A stretch of DNA of 64,000 nucleotides, from assembly GCF_001717465.1 (NCBI RefSeq), contig NZ_CP017074.1:2570873-2634872 (forward strand), written 5' to 3'. The stretch comes from Luteimonas sp. JM171 (GTDB lineage Bacteria; Pseudomonadota; Gammaproteobacteria; Xanthomonadales; Xanthomonadaceae). Under the pieces are notes generated by a model. It did not search any database and had not been told where the DNA came from. It saw only the letters and a list, made by a program, of their open reading frames with translations. Below, one piece after another: positions 9,651 through 17,454 of the stretch (the first letter of the stretch is position 1; each line of letters opens with the position of its first letter). The translations under genes were made by a program, and so were the position numbers.

Positions 9651-10454
9651 CTAGTGCCCCAGCCCCACGCCCACGGGCTTTACGATCATCCAGACGGCCA
9701 TCCCCACCATCATCAGGTTCTCGGTCAGCGAAACGAAGCCCAGCGGCACATTGCTGTTTCCGCCGACGCAGGCGCATTTCAACTCGCGCTTGTCGATGTA
9801 AACGGCCTTGAGTACGGACACGGCCCCGATGCCGCCGATGAACAGAGCCACCGGGATCGACAGCCACATCAGCGCGCCGGCGACCATCAGGACGCCTGCA
9901 AGCAGCTCCGCGAACGGATAGACATAGGAATACGGCACGAAGCGGCGAGCAAGGAGGTCGTAGTTCAGGAACATGGTTGAGAAGCTTTCAACGTCCTGAA
10001 GTTTCAGGAGCGCGAGAATGCACATGCTGAAGGCGATAAACCATTCTCCTGTCGCGATCGTGAGCAGCGAGCCAGCAGCGGCCCAGCTCGTCGCCAAAGC
10101 CAACAACGCAGCCACGGCAAAGACCGCGATCACGGGTCGGTAGCTGGTCGCATCCGGATCCTGAACAGGCTTGCCGAATTTGCGCCGCAGGTCGTCGTAC
10201 CCGCCGACGCGGTTGCCTTCAATGAACGTCTGGGGGGTGCTTTTGACGTCGTGCTTCGCTTTGAAAGCGTCTGTCTCCTCTCGTGTTCTGAGCCAATGGT
10301 CCTCTACCTCGTACCCTTGGCGCTTCAGAAGGTCGACTGCCTTGAGGCCGTAGGGACAGGTATGACCCGGCATCACCATGCGGTAAATGGTCGCCTTCTT
10401 TGCCGATTGGGAAGCCATGACTGCCACCGTCTTTTCGCTATTTTGACGAGTCAA
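9651..10454 (-). CDS. Glutaredoxin-like domain fused to a MauE-type membrane domain
   Basis: 267 residues. The N-terminal part (about 20-95) has a thioredoxin-fold glutaredoxin pattern with CPYGLKAVDLLKRQG, so one active-site Cys of CXXC is Gly-Leu shifted, and a cis-Pro region STPQTF. The rest has about four membrane helices like MauE/DoxX proteins, with a CAC motif near the C-terminus (ELKCACVGG). MauE proteins help form disulfides in periplasmic proteins, so a redox role in copper handling is plausible. The TTG at 10454 has a good AAGGGG site; an ATG at 10418 would give 255 residues. Confidence 0.7.
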   Translation of the reverse strand: MTRQNSEKTVAVMASQSAKKATIYRMVMPGHTCPYGLKAVDLLKRQGYEVEDHWLRTREETDAFKAKHDVKSTPQTFIEGNRVGGYDDLRRKFGKPVQDPDATSYRPVIAVFAVAALLALATSWAAAGSLLTIATGEWFIAFSMCILALLKLQDVESFSTMFLNYDLLARRFVPYSYVYPFAELLAGVLMVAGALMWLSIPVALFIGGIGAVSVLKAVYIDKRELKCACVGGNSNVPLGFVSLTENLMMVGMAVWMIVKPVGVGLGH

Positions 10455-10524
10455 GTTGATCCCCTTCTTCCTGACGGGGACGGAATCGGCGTGCCTGCAT
10501 CACAGCGCCCTTTTGGAACGACGG

Positions 10525-11061
10525 TCAATGGCTGGCGAATGGCTCGGTCGTGCCGTCGCGCCTTGCGAGTTCGACCGTGTAGGGCTGACTGCGACCGTCC
10601 GGCATCTCCATGCCAGGAGAGCCCATTGGCATGCCGGGAAGCACCAGGCCCAGCGCATCCGGCTTTTCTTCCAGCAAACGTTTGATATCGGACGCCGGCA
10701 CGTGGCCCTCGATCGCGTAGCCGCCTAATTCGGCGGTGTGGCAGGAGCCCTTGCCATAAGGAATGCGCAACCGCTCTTTCACCGGACCAAGATCGTCCAT
10801 GTCGTGTACTTCCACCGTGAAACCGGCCTCCCGCATGTGGTCGACCCACGAACCGCAGCATCCGCAGCTCGGGGTTTTGTGCACCACCATCAAGGGCAGT
10901 TCACTCGCGCTGGCAGGCACCTGGTCGATCTGCTGGACTGCTACAGACCCGACCTCCGGTACAGCCACGGCCTGGACGGCCGACGCCTCCTGGGCACATG
11001 CACCGAGGGCAGCGATGACAAGCATGCCTCCGGCACTTCGAGCAGCAAAACGCAGTTTCAT
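10525..11061 (-). CDS. DUF411 family lipoprotein, putative periplasmic copper-binding protein
   Basis: 178 residues with a lipoprotein signal (LVIAALGAC, lipidated Cys near residue 22). The DUF411 domain starts near residue 55 and has the thioredoxin-like motif KTPSCGCCGSWVDHM, then the conserved GKGSCHTA and YAIEGHVPA. DUF411 (CopG-like) proteins are found next to CopA/CopB and are thought to bind Cu via clustered Cys. Met-rich stretch LPGMPMGSPGMEMP near the C-terminus. It lies inside the leftward copper operon. Confidence 0.85.
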   Translation of the reverse strand: MKLRFAARSAGGMLVIAALGACAQEASAVQAVAVPEVGSVAVQQIDQVPASASELPLMVVHKTPSCGCCGSWVDHMREAGFTVEVHDMDDLGPVKERLRIPYGKGSCHTAELGGYAIEGHVPASDIKRLLEEKPDALGLVLPGMPMGSPGMEMPDGRSQPYTVELARRDGTTEPFASH

Positions 11062-11074
11062 GATTTCTCCGGTC

Positions 11075-11593
11075 TCAACGTTTGGTCTGGGAGGACCAGT
11101 GGATGTGGACGATACGCCAGCCCTCCGGCATTTGCCGGAGCACCATGGTTTCAGTGCTCAGCACGGTGAGGGGCTTGCCCTCGCGCTGGGTGTGCAGCTC
11201 GCTTTCACTGCCGACCCACGCGAGCCCGCCCGCCGCACGTGCACGCTTGCGCAACACCTGGCGATGCACGCCCTGGAGAAACTCCGCGTCGCTCGCGGCG
11301 TGGTGGCCCAAGTACTCTTCCCGGCTGCGCTCTGCGCCGCCGGACTCCAGGACGAGCACGTCGGGAGCCAGCAGTGCCTCTACGGTTTCCAGGTCACCCG
11401 ACCCGAGCGCGTCATTGAAGCGCTCAACCACATCCATGGCAGCGATAGCCTCCGGTGATATGTCCGACTGGAGCGACTCAGCCGATGCGTGGTGGTGTGC
11501 GTGCGGCTGCGACGATTGTTGCGGCTGCGCCAAAGCGAAACCGGTGGTGCTTACGCCAACGCTCAGCAGCAGGTTCGTTGCGATCCGCTTCAT
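11075..11593 (-). CDS. NTF2/SnoaL-like exported protein of the copper operon
   Basis: 172 residues from MKRIATNLLL, which has a clear signal peptide (cut near FALAQ). A short His run (HAHHHA) precedes an NTF2-like cone-fold domain: AMDVVERFNDALGSGDLETVEALLAPDVLVLESGG, then EYLGHH and GWRIVHIHWSS. Such DUF4440/SnoaL-like proteins are often found in proteobacterial copper clusters without a known activity. The open frame extends upstream to 11866, but that part overlaps the cytochrome gene and lacks a signal, so I rejected it. Confidence 0.8.
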   Translation of the reverse strand: MKRIATNLLLSVGVSTTGFALAQPQQSSQPHAHHHASAESLQSDISPEAIAAMDVVERFNDALGSGDLETVEALLAPDVLVLESGGAERSREEYLGHHAASDAEFLQGVHRQVLRKRARAAGGLAWVGSESELHTQREGKPLTVLSTETMVLRQMPEGWRIVHIHWSSQTKR

Positions 11594-11609
11594 TCGTGCG
11601 CTCCGTTGA

Positions 11610-12338
11610 TCAGTGGTCATGGTCGTGGCCGTCATCGTTGGGCAGATCAACGGTGGGCTGGTGTTCGTGAGGGGAGCTTTCGTTGCGTTGCACGTCATGC
11701 TCCGGTGCCATCTCGTCATGGTGGTGATGACCTTCGGGGCTGCCAGAGTGACCAGCGTCGGCGTCGGCATGGTGGTCCCCGGACCCGTGGGCGTGGTCTG
11801 CCGTCTCTCCACCCCCATGTGAATGTCCATCACTGCTGGCGACAAGCGTCTGGTACTCGGCGGCACCCAGGGTCGGCAGCTCCCGCAGGAAGGCTGCCAT
11901 GTTCCAGATGTACTCGTCGCCCATGCTTCCGCCCCAGGCCGGCATGCCGCTGGCCTTGATGCCGTGCTTGATGACCCAGAAGGCCTCCGCTGCAGCCACC
12001 TGGTGTTCGCTCAGGTTTGGCGGTGCCGGGTAAAGGCCCAGGCTCAACTCCGTTTCCGCCATCCCCGGCGCCAGATGACATCCTGCGCACATCGCGTCGT
12101 AGTTGCCCGATCCCTGCCGGATGCGCTCGGCGTCCATCAGGTCCGACGGTGGGTGCAAGCCCGCTGCCCGACGGGCAATCGAGCGCTTGCGGACGGTTTC
12201 AAGCACCGCGTGTACGGGCCGCGTGTGCTCGACGTCGGCCGCGACGTTGTACGTTCCGGACCAAACGAACCCGGCCGCCGCGCCCACGGCGACAAAGACA
12301 GCCGCAATACCTCCAAGCAGCCAGGGACGTCGTTGCAT
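11610..12338 (-). CDS. Membrane-anchored c-type cytochrome with His-rich tail
   Basis: 242 residues from MQRRPWLLGG, chosen because GAGGA lies about ten bases upstream; the ATG at 12353 has no such site. One N-terminal membrane anchor is followed by a class I cytochrome c domain with heme motif CAGCH and a probable axial Met in SGMPAWG. The last 75 or so residues are rich in His and Asp (HHHHDE, HDHDH at the end), resembling a metal sponge. It may pass electrons during Cu(I) oxidation by CopA, but that is inference from the operon. Confidence 0.83.
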   Translation of the reverse strand: MQRRPWLLGGIAAVFVAVGAAAGFVWSGTYNVAADVEHTRPVHAVLETVRKRSIARRAAGLHPPSDLMDAERIRQGSGNYDAMCAGCHLAPGMAETELSLGLYPAPPNLSEHQVAAAEAFWVIKHGIKASGMPAWGGSMGDEYIWNMAAFLRELPTLGAAEYQTLVASSDGHSHGGGETADHAHGSGDHHADADAGHSGSPEGHHHHDEMAPEHDVQRNESSPHEHQPTVDLPNDDGHDHDH

Positions 12339-12354
12339 TCCTGAAGTCCTCATT

Positions 12355-13410
12355 TCAGAACCACGTGCGCAGGCCAATGACAAAACGCGTGTCATCTATG
12401 TCGTCGCCTCGCGCCCGTCGCAGGTCGGCCGTGCCACCGTAGGTTCGCTCATGCACGACACCGATGTAGGGTGCGAACTGGCGGGTGAACTCGTAACGCA
12501 GACGGAGGCCGGCCTCGGCTTTGCTCAGGCCGGAACCGATACCGCGGCTCGCGTCGTCCTTGCCCCAGAACTCGGCCTCGACCAGTGACTGCAGGATCAG
12601 CCGGTTGGTGAACAGCGTCTCGTATTCGGCCTCGACGCCGAGGCCCGTCTGACCGGATTCGCCCAGGTATGCGGTGGCCTCGATTTCGAACATGTACGGT
12701 GCCAGGCCAACCACACCCAGCGCAGCGAAGGTCTGCGACGGGTCGTCACCGAAGTCATGACGGATACCCACCACCGCATCCCACCAACGGGCGATCGCCC
12801 GCCCGTAGAGCACTTCGACATCGGCGGACTCGACGCTGCCGTCGATCGCCTCGCCCTCGCTGCGTACCCAGATGCGATTCAGGTCACCGCCGACCCAGCC
12901 GCTGCCGTCCCAAGCCAATGCGTCGCCCTCATCCGCGTCCCAGGTTTCCAGCCGGTTGGCCTGTGCGAACCACTGCACGCTGGTACCGTGCACGGGATGG
13001 CCCATCCCGACATCGGGAAATGCGGTTGCGCGATCAGCAGGGGTCACCGTTGGAATCGGTTCGAGCGGAGCGGCATCGGGAGGCAGGTCGCGACCGGCCG
13101 CGGCACCGTCCATCGGCATGTGATGGTCTGCGCCGTGCCCCATCGCGGCGTGATCGACCGCTTCGGCTGCGGGTGTGGTCTCCGGCGTGGGCCTGGCTGA
13201 TGTTGCTGGCATCGCATGACCAGCATGCGGATCACTCTCTGTGTCCTGCGTTTCCGTCTTGGGTTCGGGCTTCGCCGGCGGGGCCGGCATGTGCATCTTC
13301 GAGTGATCCATCTGCTGTGCAAAGGCCGGCTCGGACACACCGGCCAGGGTTATTGCAATCGCAACGCCGAGTGTGCGCGCGGCCAAAGACATCGAAGTCA
13401 TGGCCTTCAT
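12355..13410 (-). CDS. copB: Outer membrane copper resistance protein CopB
   Basis: 351 residues with a signal peptide (VAIAITLAGVSEPAFAQ). A Met/His/Pro-rich linker (residues about 33-105; MDHSKMHMP, DPHAGHAMP, GADHHMPMD) leads to a beta-barrel PF05275-like domain ending in aromatic Phe (GLRTWF), typical of outer membrane proteins. It works with CopA in periplasmic copper sequestration. It overlaps the copA stop by four bases. It should not be confused with the CopB-type ATPase at 6992-9016, which shares only the gene name. Confidence 0.92.
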   Translation of the reverse strand: MKAMTSMSLAARTLGVAIAITLAGVSEPAFAQQMDHSKMHMPAPPAKPEPKTETQDTESDPHAGHAMPATSARPTPETTPAAEAVDHAAMGHGADHHMPMDGAAAGRDLPPDAAPLEPIPTVTPADRATAFPDVGMGHPVHGTSVQWFAQANRLETWDADEGDALAWDGSGWVGGDLNRIWVRSEGEAIDGSVESADVEVLYGRAIARWWDAVVGIRHDFGDDPSQTFAALGVVGLAPYMFEIEATAYLGESGQTGLGVEAEYETLFTNRLILQSLVEAEFWGKDDASRGIGSGLSKAEAGLRLRYEFTRQFAPYIGVVHERTYGGTADLRRARGDDIDDTRFVIGLRTWF

Positions 13411-15239
13411 TCCCTCACCTCAACTTCGCGGAACATGCCCGCTTCCATGTGGTAGAGGAGGTGGCAGTGGTAAGCCCATCGTCCCAGCGCGTCGGCGCGT
13501 ACGCGATAGCTGCGCCTGGTACCCGGTGGCATATCGATCGTGTGCTTGCGCACCTGGAACTGGCCTTGCTCGTCCTCAAGGTCGCTCCACAGGCCATGCA
13601 GATGGATCGGGTGGGTCATCATGGTGTCGTTGACGAGCACGATGCGCATACGCTCCCCGTAGTTCAGGCGCAGTGGCGCTGCGTCGGCGAACTTAATGCC
13701 GTCGAACGACCAGGCAAAGCGCTCCATATGACCCGTCAGATGCAGCTCGACCGTACGCCCGGGCTCGCGTCCGTCGGGATCGGGGAAGGTGCTTTTCAGA
13801 TCCGAGTAGGTCAGCACGCGGCGACCGTTGTCGCGCAGGCCGATCCCGGGATCGTCGAGTTTGGGCGCTGGCGTCATGGTCTGCATGTCGACCAACGGAT
13901 TGCCAGTTTCGCTGGCGGGGTGCTGCTGCATGCCTGCCCCGCCGTGGTCCATCCCGGCCATGGTGCCACCGGCCATCGCCGCCATGCCGTGGCCGGAGTG
14001 GTCCATCTCCGCCATTGAAGCGTTCGGCGTCGCGCCGACTCCATGGTCATGACCACCACCGCCCATTCCGCCGTGGCCCATGTCCTCCATGGTCAGACGC
14101 GGCACCGGATCGATGTCGGGGACCGGCGCGCGCAAGCCTTCGCGGGTCGCCAGCGTGCCGCTGACATACCCCGTACGCCCCATGTCCTGGGCGAAAATGG
14201 TGAATGCGTCCTGCCCGGACGGCTCGACGATGACGTCGAAGGTTTCCGCAGTGGCGATGCGGAACTCGTCAACCGAGACCGGGTGCACGTACTGGCCGTC
14301 CGCGGCGACCACGGTCATCTTCAAACCAGGGATGCGCACGTCGAAATAGGTCATGGCCGAGCCGTTGATGAATCGGAGGCGCACCTTCTCGCCAGAACGG
14401 AACAGTCCCGTCCAGTTGCCCAGCGACGTCGTGCCATTCATGAGGTAGGTGTAGGTGGTGGCATTGACATCCGCCAGATCCGTCGGCGTCATGCGCATGT
14501 GGCCCCACATGAGCCGGTCATCGATCGTGGCGGATAGGCCGTTGCGCCTTGCGTCTTGCAGAAAGTCGCCCACGGTCAGCTTGTTGAAGTTGTCGTAGTC
14601 GGACATCTTCTTCAGTCTGGCAAAGAGGTCCGTAGGATCCAGATCCGTCCAGTCGCTCAGCATGACCACGTAATCGCGGTCGTATGCGAAGGGTTCCGGT
14701 GCGAGTGGCTCGATGATCAGTGGGCCGTACAGGCCAGCCTGCTCCTGGAAGGCTGAGTGGCTGTGGTACCAGTAGGTGCCGCCTTGGCGCACCTCGAAAC
14801 GGTAGTGATAGGTCTCGCCACGGCCGATGCCATCGAAGCTCAGCCCGGGCACCCCGTCCATGTTCGCGGGCAGCAGGATCCCGTGCCAGTGGATCGAGGT
14901 GTCGTGGCCGTGGATCGAACCATGGGGCAGCGCGTTGCTGACGCGCAGGTTCACCGTAGTGCCTTCGCGCCAGCGCAGCAAAGGCGCGGGAATCGAACCG
15001 TTGACTGTGATCGCCGGGCGGGTGCGCCCGGTGAAGTTCATCGGGGTCTCGCCGATCACCAGATCAAAATCCGTCCCGGCAAGTATGTTCGGGATACCTT
15101 CCGCCCGGACTGCCCAGCTGGCGCGGGGCCATGCCCCCAGCGCCGCAACTGCACCGCCAGCCACCAAGCCCTGCACAAAGCGGCGGCGCGAGGGCGCGGG
15201 CAAGCTGTCCGCGACCCGTCGGAAATAATCGGACGACAT
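13407..15239 (-). CDS. copA: Periplasmic multicopper oxidase CopA
   Basis: 610 residues from MSSDYFRRV, with GGAGGT just upstream; the longer open frame to 15407 lacks support. The N-terminus is a twin-arginine signal (SRRRFVQGLVAGGAV, cut after SWAV), so it is exported folded. Four copper-binding blocks are present: HWHG, YHSHSAFQEQAGLYG, HPIHLHG and HCHLLYHMEAGM (types 1, 2 and 3 copper). A Met/His-rich insert with many MGHGG, MAEMDHS and MAGMDHGG units lies between the middle and last cupredoxin domains and probably binds extra Cu. It oxidises Cu(I) to Cu(II) and heads the leftward copper operon. Confidence 0.95.
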   Translation of the reverse strand: MSSDYFRRVADSLPAPSRRRFVQGLVAGGAVAALGAWPRASWAVRAEGIPNILAGTDFDLVIGETPMNFTGRTRPAITVNGSIPAPLLRWREGTTVNLRVSNALPHGSIHGHDTSIHWHGILLPANMDGVPGLSFDGIGRGETYHYRFEVRQGGTYWYHSHSAFQEQAGLYGPLIIEPLAPEPFAYDRDYVVMLSDWTDLDPTDLFARLKKMSDYDNFNKLTVGDFLQDARRNGLSATIDDRLMWGHMRMTPTDLADVNATTYTYLMNGTTSLGNWTGLFRSGEKVRLRFINGSAMTYFDVRIPGLKMTVVAADGQYVHPVSVDEFRIATAETFDVIVEPSGQDAFTIFAQDMGRTGYVSGTLATREGLRAPVPDIDPVPRLTMEDMGHGGMGGGGHDHGVGATPNASMAEMDHSGHGMAAMAGGTMAGMDHGGAGMQQHPASETGNPLVDMQTMTPAPKLDDPGIGLRDNGRRVLTYSDLKSTFPDPDGREPGRTVELHLTGHMERFAWSFDGIKFADAAPLRLNYGERMRIVLVNDTMMTHPIHLHGLWSDLEDEQGQFQVRKHTIDMPPGTRRSYRVRADALGRWAYHCHLLYHMEAGMFREVEVRE

Positions 15240-15515
15240 GAGAGACCTCCAGTGATTTATGAGTTCCGTCAGCGGTGCCGGGAACACGCGCACCACGGGC
15301 TTTGCTCTCCAGGGTCGAGGAGATCGATTCACGTCGCGCCAGGACCTGCCGACCGGGGTCGTGACACCGGTCTCCCAGGCCAATTTGCACTGGCCGCGAT
15401 TCATCATCCGTCTTCGGGTTCAGGATCCGCCGAACCAATAACGTCGCACCATGGTGGAACTCGGGAATTCCGGCTGACGATACAAGCCGGCTGCTTTCCT
15501 GTAGATGGCCCGTTT

Positions 15516-15531
15516 ATTACATTCGGGTCAT
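15516..15531. promoter_or_regulatory. Candidate CopR-type operator upstream of copA
   Basis: ATTAC-N6-GTCAT, one mismatch from the perfect repeat at 740-755, about 280 bases upstream of the copA start. A site with the same half-site and spacing in front of both copper operons suggests one regulator drives both. On the minus strand a weak -10-like TATCGT is at 15477-15482, a workable distance downstream of the site. Confidence 0.5.
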
Positions 15532-15539
15532 GTTTCCGT

Positions 15540-16160
15540 CATCTCATGGAACCAGCAGCCACGAGGTCCCGGAGATGGCCACTGGTCAGGCGTCCATCAC
15601 AACCGCCGCACCACGGCGACGCCGCCGCCGACCGGGCGCTGGAGACCGGCAGAGTCGACCACCTGGCTGATAAGCTGGCCACGGGCATCGACCACCACAC
15701 CCACGGCGAAGCCGAGGACGCGCGGGCACTAACTCCCAGCGGGCCGCGGCCCATTGGCGACAGCAAGCGCCTGGAGAAGCTGACACCGTGGTTGGAACTG
15801 GTCACCACCGGTGAAGCGGCGGCCAGCCGCCTGCAGGAGGTGAACTTGCAGATCCCCCGTTCCGGTTGGAACAGGAAGCGCTCCACCCTGTCCTGCCCGG
15901 GTAGTCTCGGCACCTGTCCATGCCTGCGGCCCAGCCGCGCGAGCTCGGAGTGCGTCTGTTCTGAACACCGGAACGGACGCAGTTATGCATTCTTCTCGCG
16001 AAATGCATAATTATGCATACGTATGCGTATGGTATGGCCAAGCCCGGATCTGGCTGAATGCCATCACTCGGACGAGGTCTGCACGGGGAGACGCTTGGGG
16101 ACCCAACAGCTCGCGCCCCACTCCGCCACCTCTGGGCGCAGCAGTCACGACCAACGATGA
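15540..16160. other. Gene-poor stretch between the copper operon and the accessory genes
   Basis: About 620 bases without a gene I can defend. Several frames are open by chance of high GC content, and none of their translations resembles a known family. A relict gene cannot be ruled out. Its right half holds the ATGCAT-rich palindromes near 16003-16026. It separates the high-GC copper operon from genes of lower GC content, so it may contain an element boundary. Confidence 0.5.
16003..16026. repeat. Overlapping palindromes built from ATGCAT
   Basis: A 16-base perfect palindrome (ATGCATAATTATGCAT, 16003-16018) overlaps a 12-base one (GCATACGTATGC, 16015-16026). A further TTATGCAT is at 15983-15990 and ATGCGTATGG follows directly. 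Such AT-rich clusters within GC-rich DNA usually mark operators or protein-binding arrays. No adjacent gene clearly uses it. Confidence 0.6.
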
Positions 16161-16436
16161 CTATGCTCCTGCCGAGTCCCTTGTGTTCGAGGGCGCGCTC
16201 GCGTCGACCGCCATTCCGATCGCCTCTTCCGGGGTTAGGCCCAAGCGCGCTGTAAGGTGCAGGAACTCAATGACGTCGAGCCGGCGCGCTCCCGCTTCAA
16301 TAGCGGAGAGGCGCTGTTGAGGCCACCCAAGCTCCGCAGACAGCGCGGTTTGAGTGAGCCCACCCTCCTCGCGTCGAGCTCGAAGTCGGTGGACAAGCCG
16401 TCTGTACTCGGCTGAATGGATCGTTTTGGTTGCCAT
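16161..16436 (-). CDS. XRE-family helix-turn-helix regulator
   Basis: 91 residues. The helix-turn-helix spans about residues 15-60: RLVHRLRARREEGGLTQTALSAELGWPQQRLSAIEAGARRLDVIEFL, with the typical Q-x-x-L-S-x-x-E-x-G core. The C-terminus is short and there is no sensor or peptidase domain, as in phage-type repressors and antitoxins. A perfect palindrome at 16485-16503 lies between it and the divergent gene at 16555, which fits autoregulation. Confidence 0.85.
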   Translation of the reverse strand: MATKTIHSAEYRRLVHRLRARREEGGLTQTALSAELGWPQQRLSAIEAGARRLDVIEFLHLTARLGLTPEEAIGMAVDASAPSNTRDSAGA

Positions 16437-16484
16437 TGTCGCGCCGGAGAAGTGCGACTCGAGAAGCTATGGCACAGGTACCGA

Positions 16485-16503
16485 TTACATGAAATTCATG
16501 TAA
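16485..16503. promoter_or_regulatory. Perfect 9-1-9 palindrome, probable operator of the XRE regulator
   Basis: TTACATGAA-A-TTCATGTAA. It lies in the 118-base divergent region between the XRE gene (start 16436) and the 142-residue gene (start 16555). Small XRE dimers typically bind palindromes of this size over promoters. Confidence 0.6.
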
Positions 16504-16554
16504 GATCGGTCCGTCTGCCAGCTCCGCTGCTACCTCTACCGCCGGCGATGCAAC

Positions 16555-16983
16555 ATGGCCCTATATCTGGTGAATACCGCTGTTGAGATGACGCTCGAAC
16601 TGTATGTCTCTCAAAACCTGGAGGAATCGCTGACCATCCAGTACGAACGCATCAAGGATCGAAAGGTGCGGGACACCTTCGTAAGACGCTTGGAAAAGCA
16701 GGTCGAAACTCTCCTAAAGGACAGTCTCGATTGGGACCTGAAGGAGCCCACCGAAGCCCAACTCAACTACGCCACCCTCGTGGCCAAGCAGCTCGGAATT
16801 TCCTTGCCAAGCGAAGCGCGAAAGTACCGATTCCACGCGGCGATGTTCTTGGAGACGTACGCGCCTCAGCTTCGGAAAGAATTCGAAGAGGCCCGGGAAC
16901 CGCCGGCCCCGTCATCAGCACAAGCCGCGGAGCAGTTGGTCGCAGACAAGCTACGGAAGGAAGCGAACGACCCGAGTTCGTGA
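16555..16983 (+). CDS. Hypothetical protein (142 aa), divergent from the XRE gene
   Basis: Mostly helical and charged, no signal or membrane segment. The middle (about residues 60-100; EPTEAQLNYATLVAKQLGI, then LPSEARKYRFHAAMFLE) resembles the short P-T-x-x-Q-x-x-x-A segment seen at the C-terminus of some plasmid topoisomerases and in DUF3072-like proteins. I cannot assign a function. Its position opposite an XRE regulator suggests control through the palindrome at 16485. Confidence 0.6.
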   Translation: MALYLVNTAVEMTLELYVSQNLEESLTIQYERIKDRKVRDTFVRRLEKQVETLLKDSLDWDLKEPTEAQLNYATLVAKQLGISLPSEARKYRFHAAMFLETYAPQLRKEFEEAREPPAPSSAQAAEQLVADKLRKEANDPSS

Positions 16984-17100
16984 GACAACGGCTCGCCTTT
17001 AGCCAACCAGGCAGCAGCCGCTGTGCCCTTCACACCCTCGGTCTCAATGAGTGAGAACACTGATTGGATACTGAGTTACCACGACCTTTGGAGCGACCCC

Positions 17101-17454
17101 ATGACAACGCCACACGAGCGCAGTCGCGCGTTGGTTTGGGCAGGCGCATTCTTCATAGAGATCGCTCGGGACGAGCGTCTACCAGTGGACGTCCGACAGC
17201 AGGCCGTTCGAATTGCCCGACACTTCCCCACCATTGAGCAGATCGGGCATCTCGCCGCTACTGTCACCTCCTCGACGTCGCCGTTCGGAATTGGCCTTGA
17301 GAACCCTAGCGCCAATCCTGAATGGGCAGGCGACAGTAAACATGGATCCCTTACCTCCCACACACGGCTCGGTTGGCCACGGGTGCCTCAGGAACGGAAC
17401 CTGCCCCCACTGGGGAACGATGGCCCAGAGCGTACCCCTGATAATGTTCCCTAA
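17101..17454 (+). CDS. BPSL0761-like small protein
   Basis: 117 residues from MTTPHERSRALVWAG, with GGAG seven bases upstream; an upstream in-frame ATG at 17047 is possible. The first 55 residues (RALVWAGAFFIEIARDERLPVDVRQQAVRIARHFPTIEQI) resemble the BPSL0761 family of short accessory-genome proteins of unknown function. The remaining residues are low in predicted structure and Pro-rich. Its end overlaps the end of the convergent gene by four bases. Confidence 0.6.
   Translation: MTTPHERSRALVWAGAFFIEIARDERLPVDVRQQAVRIARHFPTIEQIGHLAATVTSSTSPFGIGLENPSANPEWAGDSKHGSLTSHTRLGWPRVPQERNLPPLGNDGPERTPDNVP

Noticed and set aside
11594-11866. N-terminal extension of the NTF2-like protein
   Set aside because: It overlaps the cytochrome gene and reads as a low-complexity frame; the signal peptide at 11593 is the natural start.
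15240-15407. Longer copA start
   Set aside because: The TAT signal and a GGAGGT ribosome site support the start at 15239.
14757-16010. 417-residue plus-strand open frame running through copA and the gene-poor region
   Set aside because: Most of it is antisense to copA and composition matches a high-GC shadow; the tail beyond copA has no recognisable family.
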